Origin: Parcubacteria group bacterium Greene0416_36
Lineage (GTDB): Bacteria > Patescibacteriota > Patescibacteriia > VMEV01
NCBI GenBank assembly: GCA_007375725.1
Contig: VMEV01000008.1
Coordinates: 1 to 46,706, forward strand
DNA length: 46,706 nt
Reading direction: 5' to 3'
Shown: positions 39,924 through 46,706 of the stretch, in pieces
Layout: each line of letters opens with the position of its first letter
Position numbering within the stretch: the first letter of the stretch is position 1
Notes under the pieces: model-generated
Seen by the model: the letters and a program-made list of their open reading frames with translations, nothing else
Database searches by the model: none
What the model was told of the DNA's origin: nothing
Translations under genes and position numbers: made by a program

Positions 39924-41429
39924 CTAAGAGGGTTTTATAACACTTTTGGCTTTAGGTTTTGCCGATTCTTTCTTGGAATCAGCTTCTCCCCCGCCTGAAA
40001 ACGAAGAGGATCTGACGGAAGCGCGCTCTCCTACTGACACGGGCACAGAATTGCTCGTCCCTACGAGCTTCTCAAGAACCGTACCCAAATTTTGCAGCTG
40101 AATAGAAGCGGCTGAAACCTGCTGATTGCCCGCACTGAGCTGAATTGTGGCGCTCGAGAGCTGCTGAGCTCCCGCGGCGTTTTGTTCGGCCACGGCCGCA
40201 ATGGAGTCCATGGTTTTAGCCAGCTGTTCGGTAGCCACCGACTGCTGCTGGATCCCCGCGGAGATTTCCTGAATCTTGGCGGATACCTGAGAGATATTGT
40301 TGACCGTGGATCCTACCTGACTATTGACTTCCTCCGTCACCTCCTTGATTTCCTTGGCTGACTTTTGGGAACTCTCGGCCAATTTACGGACCTCCTCAGC
40401 TACGACGGCAAAGCCCCGGCCAGCTTCTCCGGCTCTGGCGGCTTCAATGGCCGCATTGAGAGCTAAGAGATTGGTCTGATCCGCGATGGAATTGATCACC
40501 TCCAAAAATTGCAAAATCTTCTGGGAACTCTTTCCCGTCTCATTGGCAAGCACCGAAGTCTTGGATGCCGATCCGGACGCCTCGCCCGCGGCCGTGGCCA
40601 TCTGCCCAATCGCCGCCGCAGTCTGAGTCAAAACTTTAGAAATTTCTTCGGACTGTTTGGACTGCTGAGAAGCACCGGCGGCCAATTGCTGGGCCACGGA
40701 AGCGGTTTGCTGTGAAGTGGCTGAGGCCTGCTGAGAAGAGGCTGAAAGCGAGGTCGAAGCCGCCACCAGATCAAATACCGCTCGGCGGAGAACCGGAATC
40801 ACGCTAAAAAAAATGAACAAGAACATGAGAATACCAATAAAAACGGAGACGCCGGCAACAAATAAACTATCCCTCTTGATTTCGGCAAATCTTGCTTCGG
40901 TCTGAATGAGTTTGTCTCCGAAAACCGAATTCATATAGGCTGTAATGTCTAGAATATTGTCCACAGTTTTTCTAGACACGATATCCCATTCCTTAAACGT
41001 TTCAATAATTACATCATTTGATGCACGCGACTGCACTAAAAATATTATGCGGTTTCCAAGCGCCACGCGCTCCTGGCGATTTTTCGAAAATTCTTGAAGA
41101 GATTTCTCTATCTCTCCATCAAATGGATGGGATGTCAGTTGATCCAGAAGGCCCGAAACTTTTGCGATATTGGCGGTCCTCAATTCCAAAATAGAAGGCG
41201 ACGGCTCAATGACATAACGCGATACCAATGAAGTGTTTTCAAGTATCAGCTCAGATACAGAAAAAACTTGCTGCAACTCATTGACAATCTGCGCGCGTTC
41301 TTTCGAGAGCTGCTCGACCTCGCCCAGCGCGCGAAAAGTATAAATTGTCCCTAAAAAAATAAGCATTATAAAAATGCTTATTCCTAAGCCCAATTTCTGG
41401 GCAAGCGTGAATGTTTTGAATAATTGCAT
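39924..41429 (-). CDS. Methyl-accepting chemotaxis protein without HAMP
   Basis: 501 residues. TM1 about 13-32 ([20 protein letters not shown]), an extracytoplasmic helical sensor part (33-187, four-helix-bundle-like), TM2 about 188-213. No HAMP is seen: a Gln/Ser/Ala-rich helix starts right after TM2 (residues 222-260, [20 protein letters not shown]). The signalling hairpin is present at about 312-352 ([20 protein letters not shown], then [20 protein letters not shown]). Gln-Gln pairs suit CheD/CheB deamidation. The C-terminus is Ser/Lys-rich without an NWETF-like CheR tether. It is the first gene of the operon and has the strongest ribosome site in it. Confidence 0.94.
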   Translation of the reverse strand: MQLFKTFTLAQKLGLGISIFIMLIFLGTIYTFRALGEVEQLSKERAQIVNELQQVFSVSELILENTSLVSRYVIEPSPSILELRTANIAKVSGLLDQLTSHPFDGEIEKSLQEFSKNRQERVALGNRIIFLVQSRASNDVIIETFKEWDIVSRKTVDNILDITAYMNSVFGDKLIQTEARFAEIKRDSLFVAGVSVFIGILMFLFIFFSVIPVLRRAVFDLVAASTSLSASSQQASATSQQTASVAQQLAAGASQQSKQSEEISKVLTQTAAAIGQMATAAGEASGSASKTSVLANETGKSSQKILQFLEVINSIADQTNLLALNAAIEAARAGEAGRGFAVVAEEVRKLAESSQKSAKEIKEVTEEVNSQVGSTVNNISQVSAKIQEISAGIQQQSVATEQLAKTMDSIAAVAEQNAAGAQQLSSATIQLSAGNQQVSAASIQLQNLGTVLEKLVGTSNSVPVSVGERASVRSSSFSGGGEADSKKESAKPKAKSVIKPS

Positions 41430-41439
41430 ATCCCCTCCT
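41430..41439 (-). promoter_or_regulatory. Strong ribosome binding site of the receptor gene
   Basis: AGGAGGGGAT ends directly before ATG 41429, with the AGGAGG core about 5 bases away. It is one of few strong sites in the window and agrees with the high receptor-to-kinase ratio expected of chemosensory arrays. Confidence 0.8.
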
Positions 41440-41531
41440 AATAATAAAATTTAATTATTTAATCATCATATCAATATGGCGGAAAAAAACAAAAAAGATC
41501 CTCCCATTTTTACCATCGAAAAAGATTTAAA

Positions 41532-43064
41532 CTAAAAACCAGCCGCCTTTTTGATTTCATCCAATCTCGAGCGCACAGTCACTACATCCGGCCGAAACTC
41601 CCCCGGCCCCAACAAATCCGCAATCAATTCAATCAATTTCCCTGCGGCGTTGGAATAATCCGAGCGGGTGGGAAGATTCAATTTGAACAATAAATTCTTC
41701 ACATACGAATATCGATCCTCCCGAGACATATCCGCCACGCGAAACTGCTCCGCTTCCAAAGAAGGAACCGAAGAATTAACTCCAAACCACAAAAACTGCT
41801 CAGTCATCAAATCGCAAGCAATCACTCCCAAACTATATAAATCCCCCTTTTCCAAAGCCTCAGGGTTACGACTATCCTCCGGCAAATAATATCCGTGAGT
41901 GCATATAGGAGAATCTGAACGGAGATAACTGACCACCATAGGATCCAAATCAATGATTTTTATAGTATCGATTGTCTTTTTTTGGCCGCTTTCAGAATCG
42001 ATATTTTCCGCTTTCCACAAAATATTAAGAGGTTTCAGATCCCGATGAGCAAGGCCGTTTCGAGATAAAATAGAAATCCCTTCCACTATCTGTTCGATCA
42101 CTCCAATGATTCTTTTGAATTCATTTTCCGAAAAAAATACTGGATTCGAATCAAGAGAAAAAACAAAACCTTCACGCAATTCCAAGTTTGGATTTTTAAG
42201 AGATTTCATGTCTTTCAAAAAAGGCATGAGCTGGGATCCTTCTTTCAAAGTGGCAAAACCAGCCACACGAAACAATTCTTCCGTGCTTTTGGCTTTTTCA
42301 ATAGCAGTCACTTGCTCGTCTATTTCCGGACCCGACAATCCATACTCCACTCTCAAATTTTCTTTGAGGATAGCCAGCTGCTCCGGATTCATTTTATTCC
42401 GCATTTTTTTAATCAAATCCGACTTTTCAACGCCTCCGGACATCCCATGCATCACATGGAGCAGCGGCCCTTTGTCTCCAGATTCGCGAATCGCTTTTTC
42501 CAGAAAAGTAATTTTTTGTAGCGACAAATCAAAGTTGTTTTCAAACAAGCTCATTTCAATCTTTTCCTCTTCTTCAGGTGATTTATTGTCATAAAAAACC
42601 GGCCACGAAGCAGAAAGAAAACGCGTCTTCCAATTTTCCACGGTCTCGGCGCTGGGAATCAAATCTTGATTTTCAAATTGCCCAAATGTCTCGGGATCCA
42701 CTTCGACACACAAAGGAACCCACTTGGAAAAAATGCGTTTTTTCTCCGCGTCACTCAGATATTCCCACTGATAACCCAATTCTCGCTTGGCCATGCTGAA
42801 TTGATTAACCGATGACATGGAATAAATTAATTCTTTCTGTGTACTAGCGAATTCTTTATTTTTAGAAATCACAAGCGGGATGGCATCCGCTCTCTCCAAA
42901 GAAAAAAGACTATTGAGCCCTCCCTCCCCGACTTTCTTGATCTCCCCCCAATGGGAAGAAATCATCAAAGCATCCTCAACTTGGAGAGGGGCTTGGCGGG
43001 CACTCCACAATTCACTCACAAAAACCCCATTGATTTTGTCGGCATCATTGGGACCGAGCGGCAA
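41532..43064 (-). CDS. Hanks-type Ser/Thr protein kinase domain, C-terminal part of a frameshifted gene
   Basis: 510 residues from the first possible (TTG) codon. The kinase begins with a Gly loop (KKVGEGGLNSLFSLERAD) and the VISK lysine. A large insertion of some 200 residues precedes the catalytic loop, LAHRDLKPLNILW. The metal-binding DFG is DLD (KIIDLDPM), followed by HGYYLPEDSRNPEALEKGDL as an APE-like part and DLYSLGVIACDLM. No ATG lies near the start. Codons before the TTG, read in this frame, continue sensibly (GDEEGGITLFPTKDLPLGPN), pointing to one gene joined to the 43016-43582 frame by a single missing base near 43105-43108. Role unknown. Confidence 0.85.
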   Translation of the reverse strand: MPLGPNDADKINGVFVSELWSARQAPLQVEDALMISSHWGEIKKVGEGGLNSLFSLERADAIPLVISKNKEFASTQKELIYSMSSVNQFSMAKRELGYQWEYLSDAEKKRIFSKWVPLCVEVDPETFGQFENQDLIPSAETVENWKTRFLSASWPVFYDNKSPEEEEKIEMSLFENNFDLSLQKITFLEKAIRESGDKGPLLHVMHGMSGGVEKSDLIKKMRNKMNPEQLAILKENLRVEYGLSGPEIDEQVTAIEKAKSTEELFRVAGFATLKEGSQLMPFLKDMKSLKNPNLELREGFVFSLDSNPVFFSENEFKRIIGVIEQIVEGISILSRNGLAHRDLKPLNILWKAENIDSESGQKKTIDTIKIIDLDPMVVSYLRSDSPICTHGYYLPEDSRNPEALEKGDLYSLGVIACDLMTEQFLWFGVNSSVPSLEAEQFRVADMSREDRYSYVKNLLFKLNLPTRSDYSNAAGKLIELIADLLGPGEFRPDVVTVRSRLDEIKKAAGF

Positions 43065-43582
43065 ATCTTTTGTGGGGAATAGGGTAATACCGCCTTCTTC
43101 ATCTCCCCACTGGGCCCCAGCTCATTGACCCGCTGGGTAATCACATGATTCTCTGGAATCGAGTACCTCTGACCAGGCAAGACTTCAATGATGGACCCCA
43201 TTTCTCCGCCACTACTCAATCGAGCCATGGACTGTTTTAAATCCCGAGCACGTTTACGACTGACTACTTCTTCATAGTCTCGCGATAAAAAAGTAAACCC
43301 CTTATAATAACCTTCAAGCTGGTCTTCGGGATTGGACTCAAAAACAAAAGACAAGTATTGTCCGGTCCGAGTATCGGAAAAAGGCACACCGATCTCTTTC
43401 ACAAAACCATTGATTTTTTCCAAATCCGCACTACCGAGAACATCTCGGCATTCCTGATACCACTTCCGTATTTCTTCAATATCCATCTCTTCTATCTCCA
43501 TTTTTATTGCTTCTGCCGGCGATTCCGGAGTCTTTTTTTTCGGGACAAAATTTGACATCTTTGCTAAAAAGTTTTCAAACAT
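43016..43582 (-). CDS. N-terminal part of the frameshifted kinase gene
   Basis: 188 residues from ATG 43582, of which about 160 are original; the last 29 or so arise after the frame change. The start MFENFLAKMSNFVPKKKTPE precedes an acidic part (MEIEEMDIEEIRKWYQECRD) and a folded-looking stretch (PFSDTRTGQYLSFVFESNPE). No domain recognised. Joined to the 41532-43064 frame it would make a protein of about 685 residues. It diverges from the 43657-44226 gene across a 74-base gap that must hold two promoters. Confidence 0.7.
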   Translation of the reverse strand: MFENFLAKMSNFVPKKKTPESPAEAIKMEIEEMDIEEIRKWYQECRDVLGSADLEKINGFVKEIGVPFSDTRTGQYLSFVFESNPEDQLEGYYKGFTFLSRDYEEVVSRKRARDLKQSMARLSSGGEMGSIIEVLPGQRYSIPENHVITQRVNELGPSGEMKKAVLPYSPQKICRSVPMMPTKSMGFL

Positions 43583-43656
43583 ATAGATTTTTTTCTTATC
43601 TGTGACATACTCTACACAAATTGTACCTTTTTATACTTATCATACAGGAGACAGAC

Positions 43657-44226
43657 ATGAATGAACAAAAAATCAATCCCAAACTGAATCCAAAAAATCC
43701 CCAATATCAATGGGCGACAAGAAAGGACCCCAAAGAAGCAGAGGAGCTCCAAAAAATACGATATGAATACGACAAAATCCATCCCAGAAAACCGGTAATA
43801 CGAATCCTTCCTCCATTCCGGCATTTATGCGAGATCAGCAATCTCCAAAAATTGCAGACAGATTATTCAAAATTCCAGCCGAAGTTGACGGAATTTCAGA
43901 AAGCATATATTGAATCTGAAATTGCAAACTTGGAAAAGCAACTTGAGAAGGCATTGAATATTTTAAATGCCTTCATAGAAAAACAATCGCAAAAAATAGA
44001 AAAACAAATGACAATCCCAGTTCTTGGCAGAGATTTCGAACAAGATCTCGCTGCAATTGAAGAATACAATGCCAAACACTATGGACCTGCTTTTCAAGAA
44101 GTCGAGTTCGCAAAGTGGAGGATCGAGAGGCTCAAATATGAACACTCAACTCATCCCGAAACTCGCGAATTTTTCAAGCAAAAAGAGGAGTGCATGCTTC
44201 ATGTAAGGATCGAAGAACTTTTTTAA
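43657..44226 (+). CDS. Coiled-coil protein, unknown function
   Basis: 189 residues on the plus strand. ATG 43657 is chosen because CAGGAG lies 6 bases before it. The protein is Lys/Glu/Gln-rich and mostly helical: IESEIANLEKQLEKALNIL and KQSQKIEKQM suggest a coiled coil at about 85-125. The first third has short Pro-rich stretches (PKLNPKNPQYQW, KPVIRILPPFRHLCE). No signal peptide or membrane helix. It is divergent to the kinase gene and AT-rich like it, so the two may be linked in function, for example as kinase and target; that is only a guess. Confidence 0.65.
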   Translation: MNEQKINPKLNPKNPQYQWATRKDPKEAEELQKIRYEYDKIHPRKPVIRILPPFRHLCEISNLQKLQTDYSKFQPKLTEFQKAYIESEIANLEKQLEKALNILNAFIEKQSQKIEKQMTIPVLGRDFEQDLAAIEEYNAKHYGPAFQEVEFAKWRIERLKYEHSTHPETREFFKQKEECMLHVRIEELF

Positions 44227-44364
44227 CAAAAATCATTTTCTAAAAAAAATAGGAGAGACAATGTTCTCTCTTTTTAAATATGGCAAAATTTACAAATTTT
44301 TCGAAAAAAAAAGAAACCATCCTTGTTCTTCGGATGATCTCCTTCGTTTTGTGACACGATTTTA

Positions 44365-45155
44365 TTATAAGCAATGTCTCCACTTGGCGATAAAACTTTC
44401 CCGTTTTTCGGGTGTATAAGGAAACTCTCCCGGATCTCCATGCAAAAATGACAGAATCGCCCGCTGATTCATGAGAGAGAGATAACTGCGCATCGGAGCC
44501 GTCCAATGGAGTTTGGGCTGGCCAATAGACACCGCTTCAAAAAAGGCGGATTGACGCACGGATGAAAGCATACTGCCAGCCGCGCGTTGCGCTAAAAGCA
44601 ATATTTCTTTGAGCAGTATCTGAGCAGACGTATATTCCCGCAAATAATATTCATGCATCAATAATCCATGCTGACAGAGCGGGCTGGCTTTTTTACCCAA
44701 TCGAATAAAATGTTTATCGTCATAAAAAGAGAAATCCCCGCGCCTGATTCGGGCATCAATGAGTTTTCTCACGCCCAGATATTTCTCAGAAAAAAAACTG
44801 CCAGAACTCGCAATCTCTTGATCAACCTCTCTAAAACTATAATTCTGTTCTATCGAAACCATGCTTTTCTGGAGCCGGATAGATTCAAAATCAAACCGAT
44901 CATTGAGACGCACCAAAAGTGTCAAACACAATCTCGCCACCCCCATTTCTAGGCTCCACCGCGCCTGACAAATTTCAGTTGGAAATAAAGGCGCACCCCC
45001 TCCAGATACCAAGACGCGAGAAGCCTTTTTGTCCAACAAGCTATCCGGCCGGACAAAATAAGCCAGAGCGGTCGAATGAATCGCGAACTCTTGCTCGGAA
45101 ATAAACGTAATCCCGTCACAAACAATTTAAAATTATTTTTTCTTTCGCGGATCAT
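44365..45155 (-). pseudogene. Unknown protein gene split by a one-base frameshift
   Basis: The main frame (44365 to about 45116, roughly 250 residues) has no ATG near its start. A second frame starting at ATG 45155 (MIRERKNNFK) runs into it. Adding one A to the AAA run at 45126-45128 would give a smooth join: NNFK-IVCDGITFISEQEFAI, continuing through HSTALAYFVRPDSLLDKKAS and VLVSGGGAPLFPTEICQARW. The body is helical with a His-rich part (LCQHGLLMHEYYLREY). I cannot name a family. Whether the shift is real or an assembly error cannot be told from the sequence alone. Confidence 0.6.
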
Positions 45156-45223
45156 CTCACATTATCTCTGAACATAAACGATTCCATTTAAATTCTCCCT
45201 TTTTAATAGTCGTCCGTTTCCCC

Positions 45224-45246
45224 CCCATCAAGAATCATTTGATGGG
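45224..45246 (+). terminator. Hairpin followed by TTTT between two minus-strand genes
   Basis: CCCATCAA and TTGATGGG pair around ATTC-AT and are followed on the plus strand by TTTTAAAT. On the minus strand it follows the GT2 stop by 9 bases but lacks a T run there. Assignment to a gene is uncertain. Confidence 0.35.
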
Positions 45247-45254
45247 TTTTAAAT

Positions 45255-46187
45255 CTACAAATTCTTTTTCTTTTTCACCACAATCCCCGCTCTCCTCATC
45301 ATCCTAAAAGCCCAATCGAGCATTAAATTGAACGGCACAAGCAGCGACAAACCCATCCAGGCCATAAATGAGGCGTGTTTTTGGAAATAGAGAAGGAGAC
45401 TTCGGTCAAAGAGAAACTGTCTCCTCCCATATTGATTGAAGCTCTGTCCCTTATAGTGGACAATCGAGGCATCGGGGTAAAAAATGATTTTGTATCCCGC
45501 ATTTTTTGCCCGAAGACACCAGTCGACCTCTTCAAACCAAGCGAAAAATCGTTCATCCAGAAGGCCAATGGTGTCAAACACTTCCCTTTTGGCCAAAATA
45601 AAAGCCCCCATGAGTTGATCCACTTCCCGCACGCGATCATATTTAAAATCCTTCATGTAATACCGGCCAATCGGTCCGGATTTCGGAAAAAAATTGTGGA
45701 GCTTTAATAAAACAAGAGACTGGTCTAGAAAACCAGGAAAACGGCGGCAAGATTCTTGGAGAGACCCGTCCGGATAGAGCAATTTGCAACCCAAAACCTG
45801 ATACTGAGAATTTTTTTCCAGATACAAAACTGAATTCTCGAGCGATCGGTCAAGCACCACAGTATCGGGATTGAGGAGCAGAATATATTTTCCCGTCGCC
45901 ATTTTAATCCCCACATTATTGCCCTTGGCAAAACCGAGATTTTCGGCGGACGGAATTATTTTTAAAATACCATTTTGTATTTTTGACGCATCGTTTTGTA
46001 GAGACGCGCCATGGCGCGTCTCTACAAAACGATGTAGCATTTCCAACGTACCATCTCCAGACGCATTATCCACAACAATAACTTCAAATGTAAGATCTTT
46101 TGTCTCCTTATAAATTGACAATAAACACTGTTCGAGCAAGTCCCGTACTTTCCAAGAAACGATGATTATCGAGAGATCTATTAACAT
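45255..46187 (-). CDS. Glycosyltransferase family 2, rhamnosyltransferase-like, with repeat insert
   Basis: 310 residues, GT-A fold with a C-terminal hydrophobic part (MAWMGLSLLVPFNLMLDWAF). Motifs: SIIIVSWKVRDLLEQCL, the VIVVDNASGDGT nucleotide loop (Asp40), NLGFAKGNNVGIK, LLNPDT (metal-binding DxD-like) and LDERFFAWFEEVDWCLRAKN with the catalytic acid. The pattern fits the WbbL/RfbN-type rhamnosyltransferases, which suits the complete rml set in this window. Residues 54-64 (FVETRHGASLQ) translate a palindromic repeat, placed in the loop between the DNASGDGT strand and the next helix. Confidence 0.93.
   Translation of the reverse strand: MLIDLSIIIVSWKVRDLLEQCLLSIYKETKDLTFEVIVVDNASGDGTLEMLHRFVETRHGASLQNDASKIQNGILKIIPSAENLGFAKGNNVGIKMATGKYILLLNPDTVVLDRSLENSVLYLEKNSQYQVLGCKLLYPDGSLQESCRRFPGFLDQSLVLLKLHNFFPKSGPIGRYYMKDFKYDRVREVDQLMGAFILAKREVFDTIGLLDERFFAWFEEVDWCLRAKNAGYKIIFYPDASIVHYKGQSFNQYGRRQFLFDRSLLLYFQKHASFMAWMGLSLLVPFNLMLDWAFRMMRRAGIVVKKKKNL
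45989..46034. repeat. 46-bp palindrome in the GT2 gene, TTTGTAGAGACGCGCCA type
   Basis: Same core as at 21592-21625, with perfect pairing extended on both sides by CATCGT and ACGATG. Read in frame it gives HRFVETRHGASLQND, part of residues 52-66. Confidence 0.92.
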
Positions 46188-46225
46188 ATATAAATTTTCT
46201 TGATATTATGGACACATAGACAAGT

Positions 46226-46279
46226 AAATCCCTATACGTGGACTTCCGCAGGGTTGCTCCAATCAGCGTATAGGGTTTT
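46226..46279. repeat. Hairpin downstream of the RAYT remnant
   Basis: AAATCCCTATACG and CGTATAGGGTTTT pair (one G-T pair at the foot) around a 28-base centre. It begins 12 bases beyond the transposase stop codon. It could be a terminator (followed by ACTTG on one side, TTTTG on the other) or the end hairpin recognised by the element's own transposase. Confidence 0.6.
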
Positions 46280-46291
46280 GTCTTTTTATAT

Positions 46292-46609
46292 TCAAACAAA
46301 AAAATCATCTTCACGCCATTTTTTCGGATTAGAAATAATATATTCACGTATATTTTCCAATTCTTTTTTATCCCTGATAATACGATCATGAAAACGAGAC
46401 TGCCAGTAAAAAGAAGAAGAACCATTTTTTCGACACAAACGAACAACCGACCCTTTATATAAATTGATCGCCACAGACAAAGATGCTTTTTGTAACGGAC
46501 CAAACTGACGAATAGCATTTTGTAGAGACGCGCCATGGCGCGTCTCTACAAAATGCAAGAGAGCATGTACATGGTTAGGCATCACCACAAATACATCCAC
46601 CTTTATATG
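46292..46609 (-). pseudogene. REP-associated tyrosine transposase (RAYT), 5' end lost
   Basis: About 105 residues remain. The Y1 transposase HUH motif is in HIKVDVFVVMPNHVHALL. The C-terminal part, FYWQSRFHDRIIRDKKELEN then IREYIISNPKKWREDD, is typical of the group. The usual N-terminal 70 residues are absent: upstream of THIKVD the sequence changes to an IS-like end and meets a stop. Within the remnant, FVETRHGASLQ is again a translated palindrome, so a repeat of the class such enzymes are known to mobilise sits in the enzyme's own gene. The remnant is probably inactive. Confidence 0.8.
46515..46556. repeat. 42-bp palindrome in the RAYT remnant, TTTGTAGAGACGCGCCA type
   Basis: Perfect 42-bp palindrome: GCATTTTGTAGAGACGCGCC-A and its reverse complement. 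It lies about ten codons downstream of the HUH motif, in frame. Confidence 0.92.
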
Positions 46610-46706
46610 GGTAGTGTCAACTAATCCTGTGTAAAACTATTTAGAAGGGCTGATGGATTGGGCGAAATGACGATTTAAATTTCCGAAAATAGCTTGATGG
46701 TAATTG
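46610..46706. mobile_element. Probable insertion-sequence end at the window edge
   Basis: GTGTCAACTAATCCTGTGTA followed by AAACTATTTAGAAGGGCTGA marks an abrupt change within the RAYT gene. GTGTCNNC...TGTGTAAAA-type termini are typical of IS256/Mutator-like elements, but the rest lies outside the window and no transposase can be read. The boundary (about 46608-46612) is approximate. Confidence 0.4.

Noticed and set aside
41476-41535. 19-codon plus-strand frame upstream of the receptor gene
   Set aside because: Too short, no ribosome site, Lys-rich by base composition; no support beyond the open frame.
43100-43110. Programmed ribosomal frameshift in the kinase gene
   Set aside because: GGGG is not a classic slippery heptamer, and no downstream pseudoknot is evident; a simple indel is more likely, though not excluded.

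Overview
The window looks like chromosomal DNA of a small-genome, poorly characterised bacterium, most plausibly a Patescibacteria/CPR lineage. The grounds are the gene types (DUF3160, Memo-CapA, DciA-like DUF721, archaeal/eukaryotic-type ProRS, single-chain GlyRS), weak or absent Shine-Dalgarno sites before many genes, and abundant intergenic hairpin repeats. This assignment is inference. TGA ends ordinary genes (for example rmlB), which argues against the recoded Gracilibacteria/Absconditabacteria. Nearly every gene is on the minus strand. Only an initiator tRNA, one membrane protein and one coiled-coil protein are on the plus strand.

Layout. 1-1216: 5' end of a secreted protein, a promoter-tRNA-fMet-terminator unit and a membrane protein. 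1172-10456: GT4 glycosyltransferase, M16 peptidase, GlyRS, AI-2E-type permease, MerC-like protein, RNase Z-like hydrolase, a type IV pilin-like protein, a secreted coiled-coil protein and a DUF721 protein. 10563-19423: a UvrD-like helicase fused to a RecB/AddB-type nuclease, a lipoprotein, RmuC, TatD, CvpA, a Cys-rich protein and a tRNA dihydrouridine synthase. 19573-26777: a complete dTDP-L-rhamnose set (rmlA, rmlD, rmlB, rmlC) interleaved with small unknown genes, a NYN protein and ProRS. 26905-33338: a Memo-CapA fusion overlapping a DUF3160 gene, a Nudix protein and an O-antigen-ligase-like protein. 33347-41429: a PAS histidine kinase and a compact chemosensory operon (in transcription order MCP, CheW, CheC-CheY fusion, CheB, CheA, CheC, CheD). 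41532-46706: a frameshifted Hanks-type kinase, unknown proteins, a GT2 glycosyltransferase and a broken REP-associated transposase (RAYT) at a probable IS end.

How it fits together. RmlABCD makes dTDP-rhamnose, which the GT4 and GT2 enzymes and the O-antigen-ligase-like protein could place in surface polysaccharide. The chemosensory operon has no flagellar neighbours; its output may be type IV pili (a pilin-like gene is present) or something non-motile.

The most unusual feature is a set of short palindromic repeats from several sequence families. They lie between genes and are also inserted in frame inside at least five reading frames (helicase-nuclease, rmlD with four insertions, Memo-CapA, GT2 and the RAYT). 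One family contributes the same peptide, FVETRHGASLQ, to three unrelated proteins. A separate 84-bp inverted repeat occurs six times between co-oriented genes, often directly against a stop codon.
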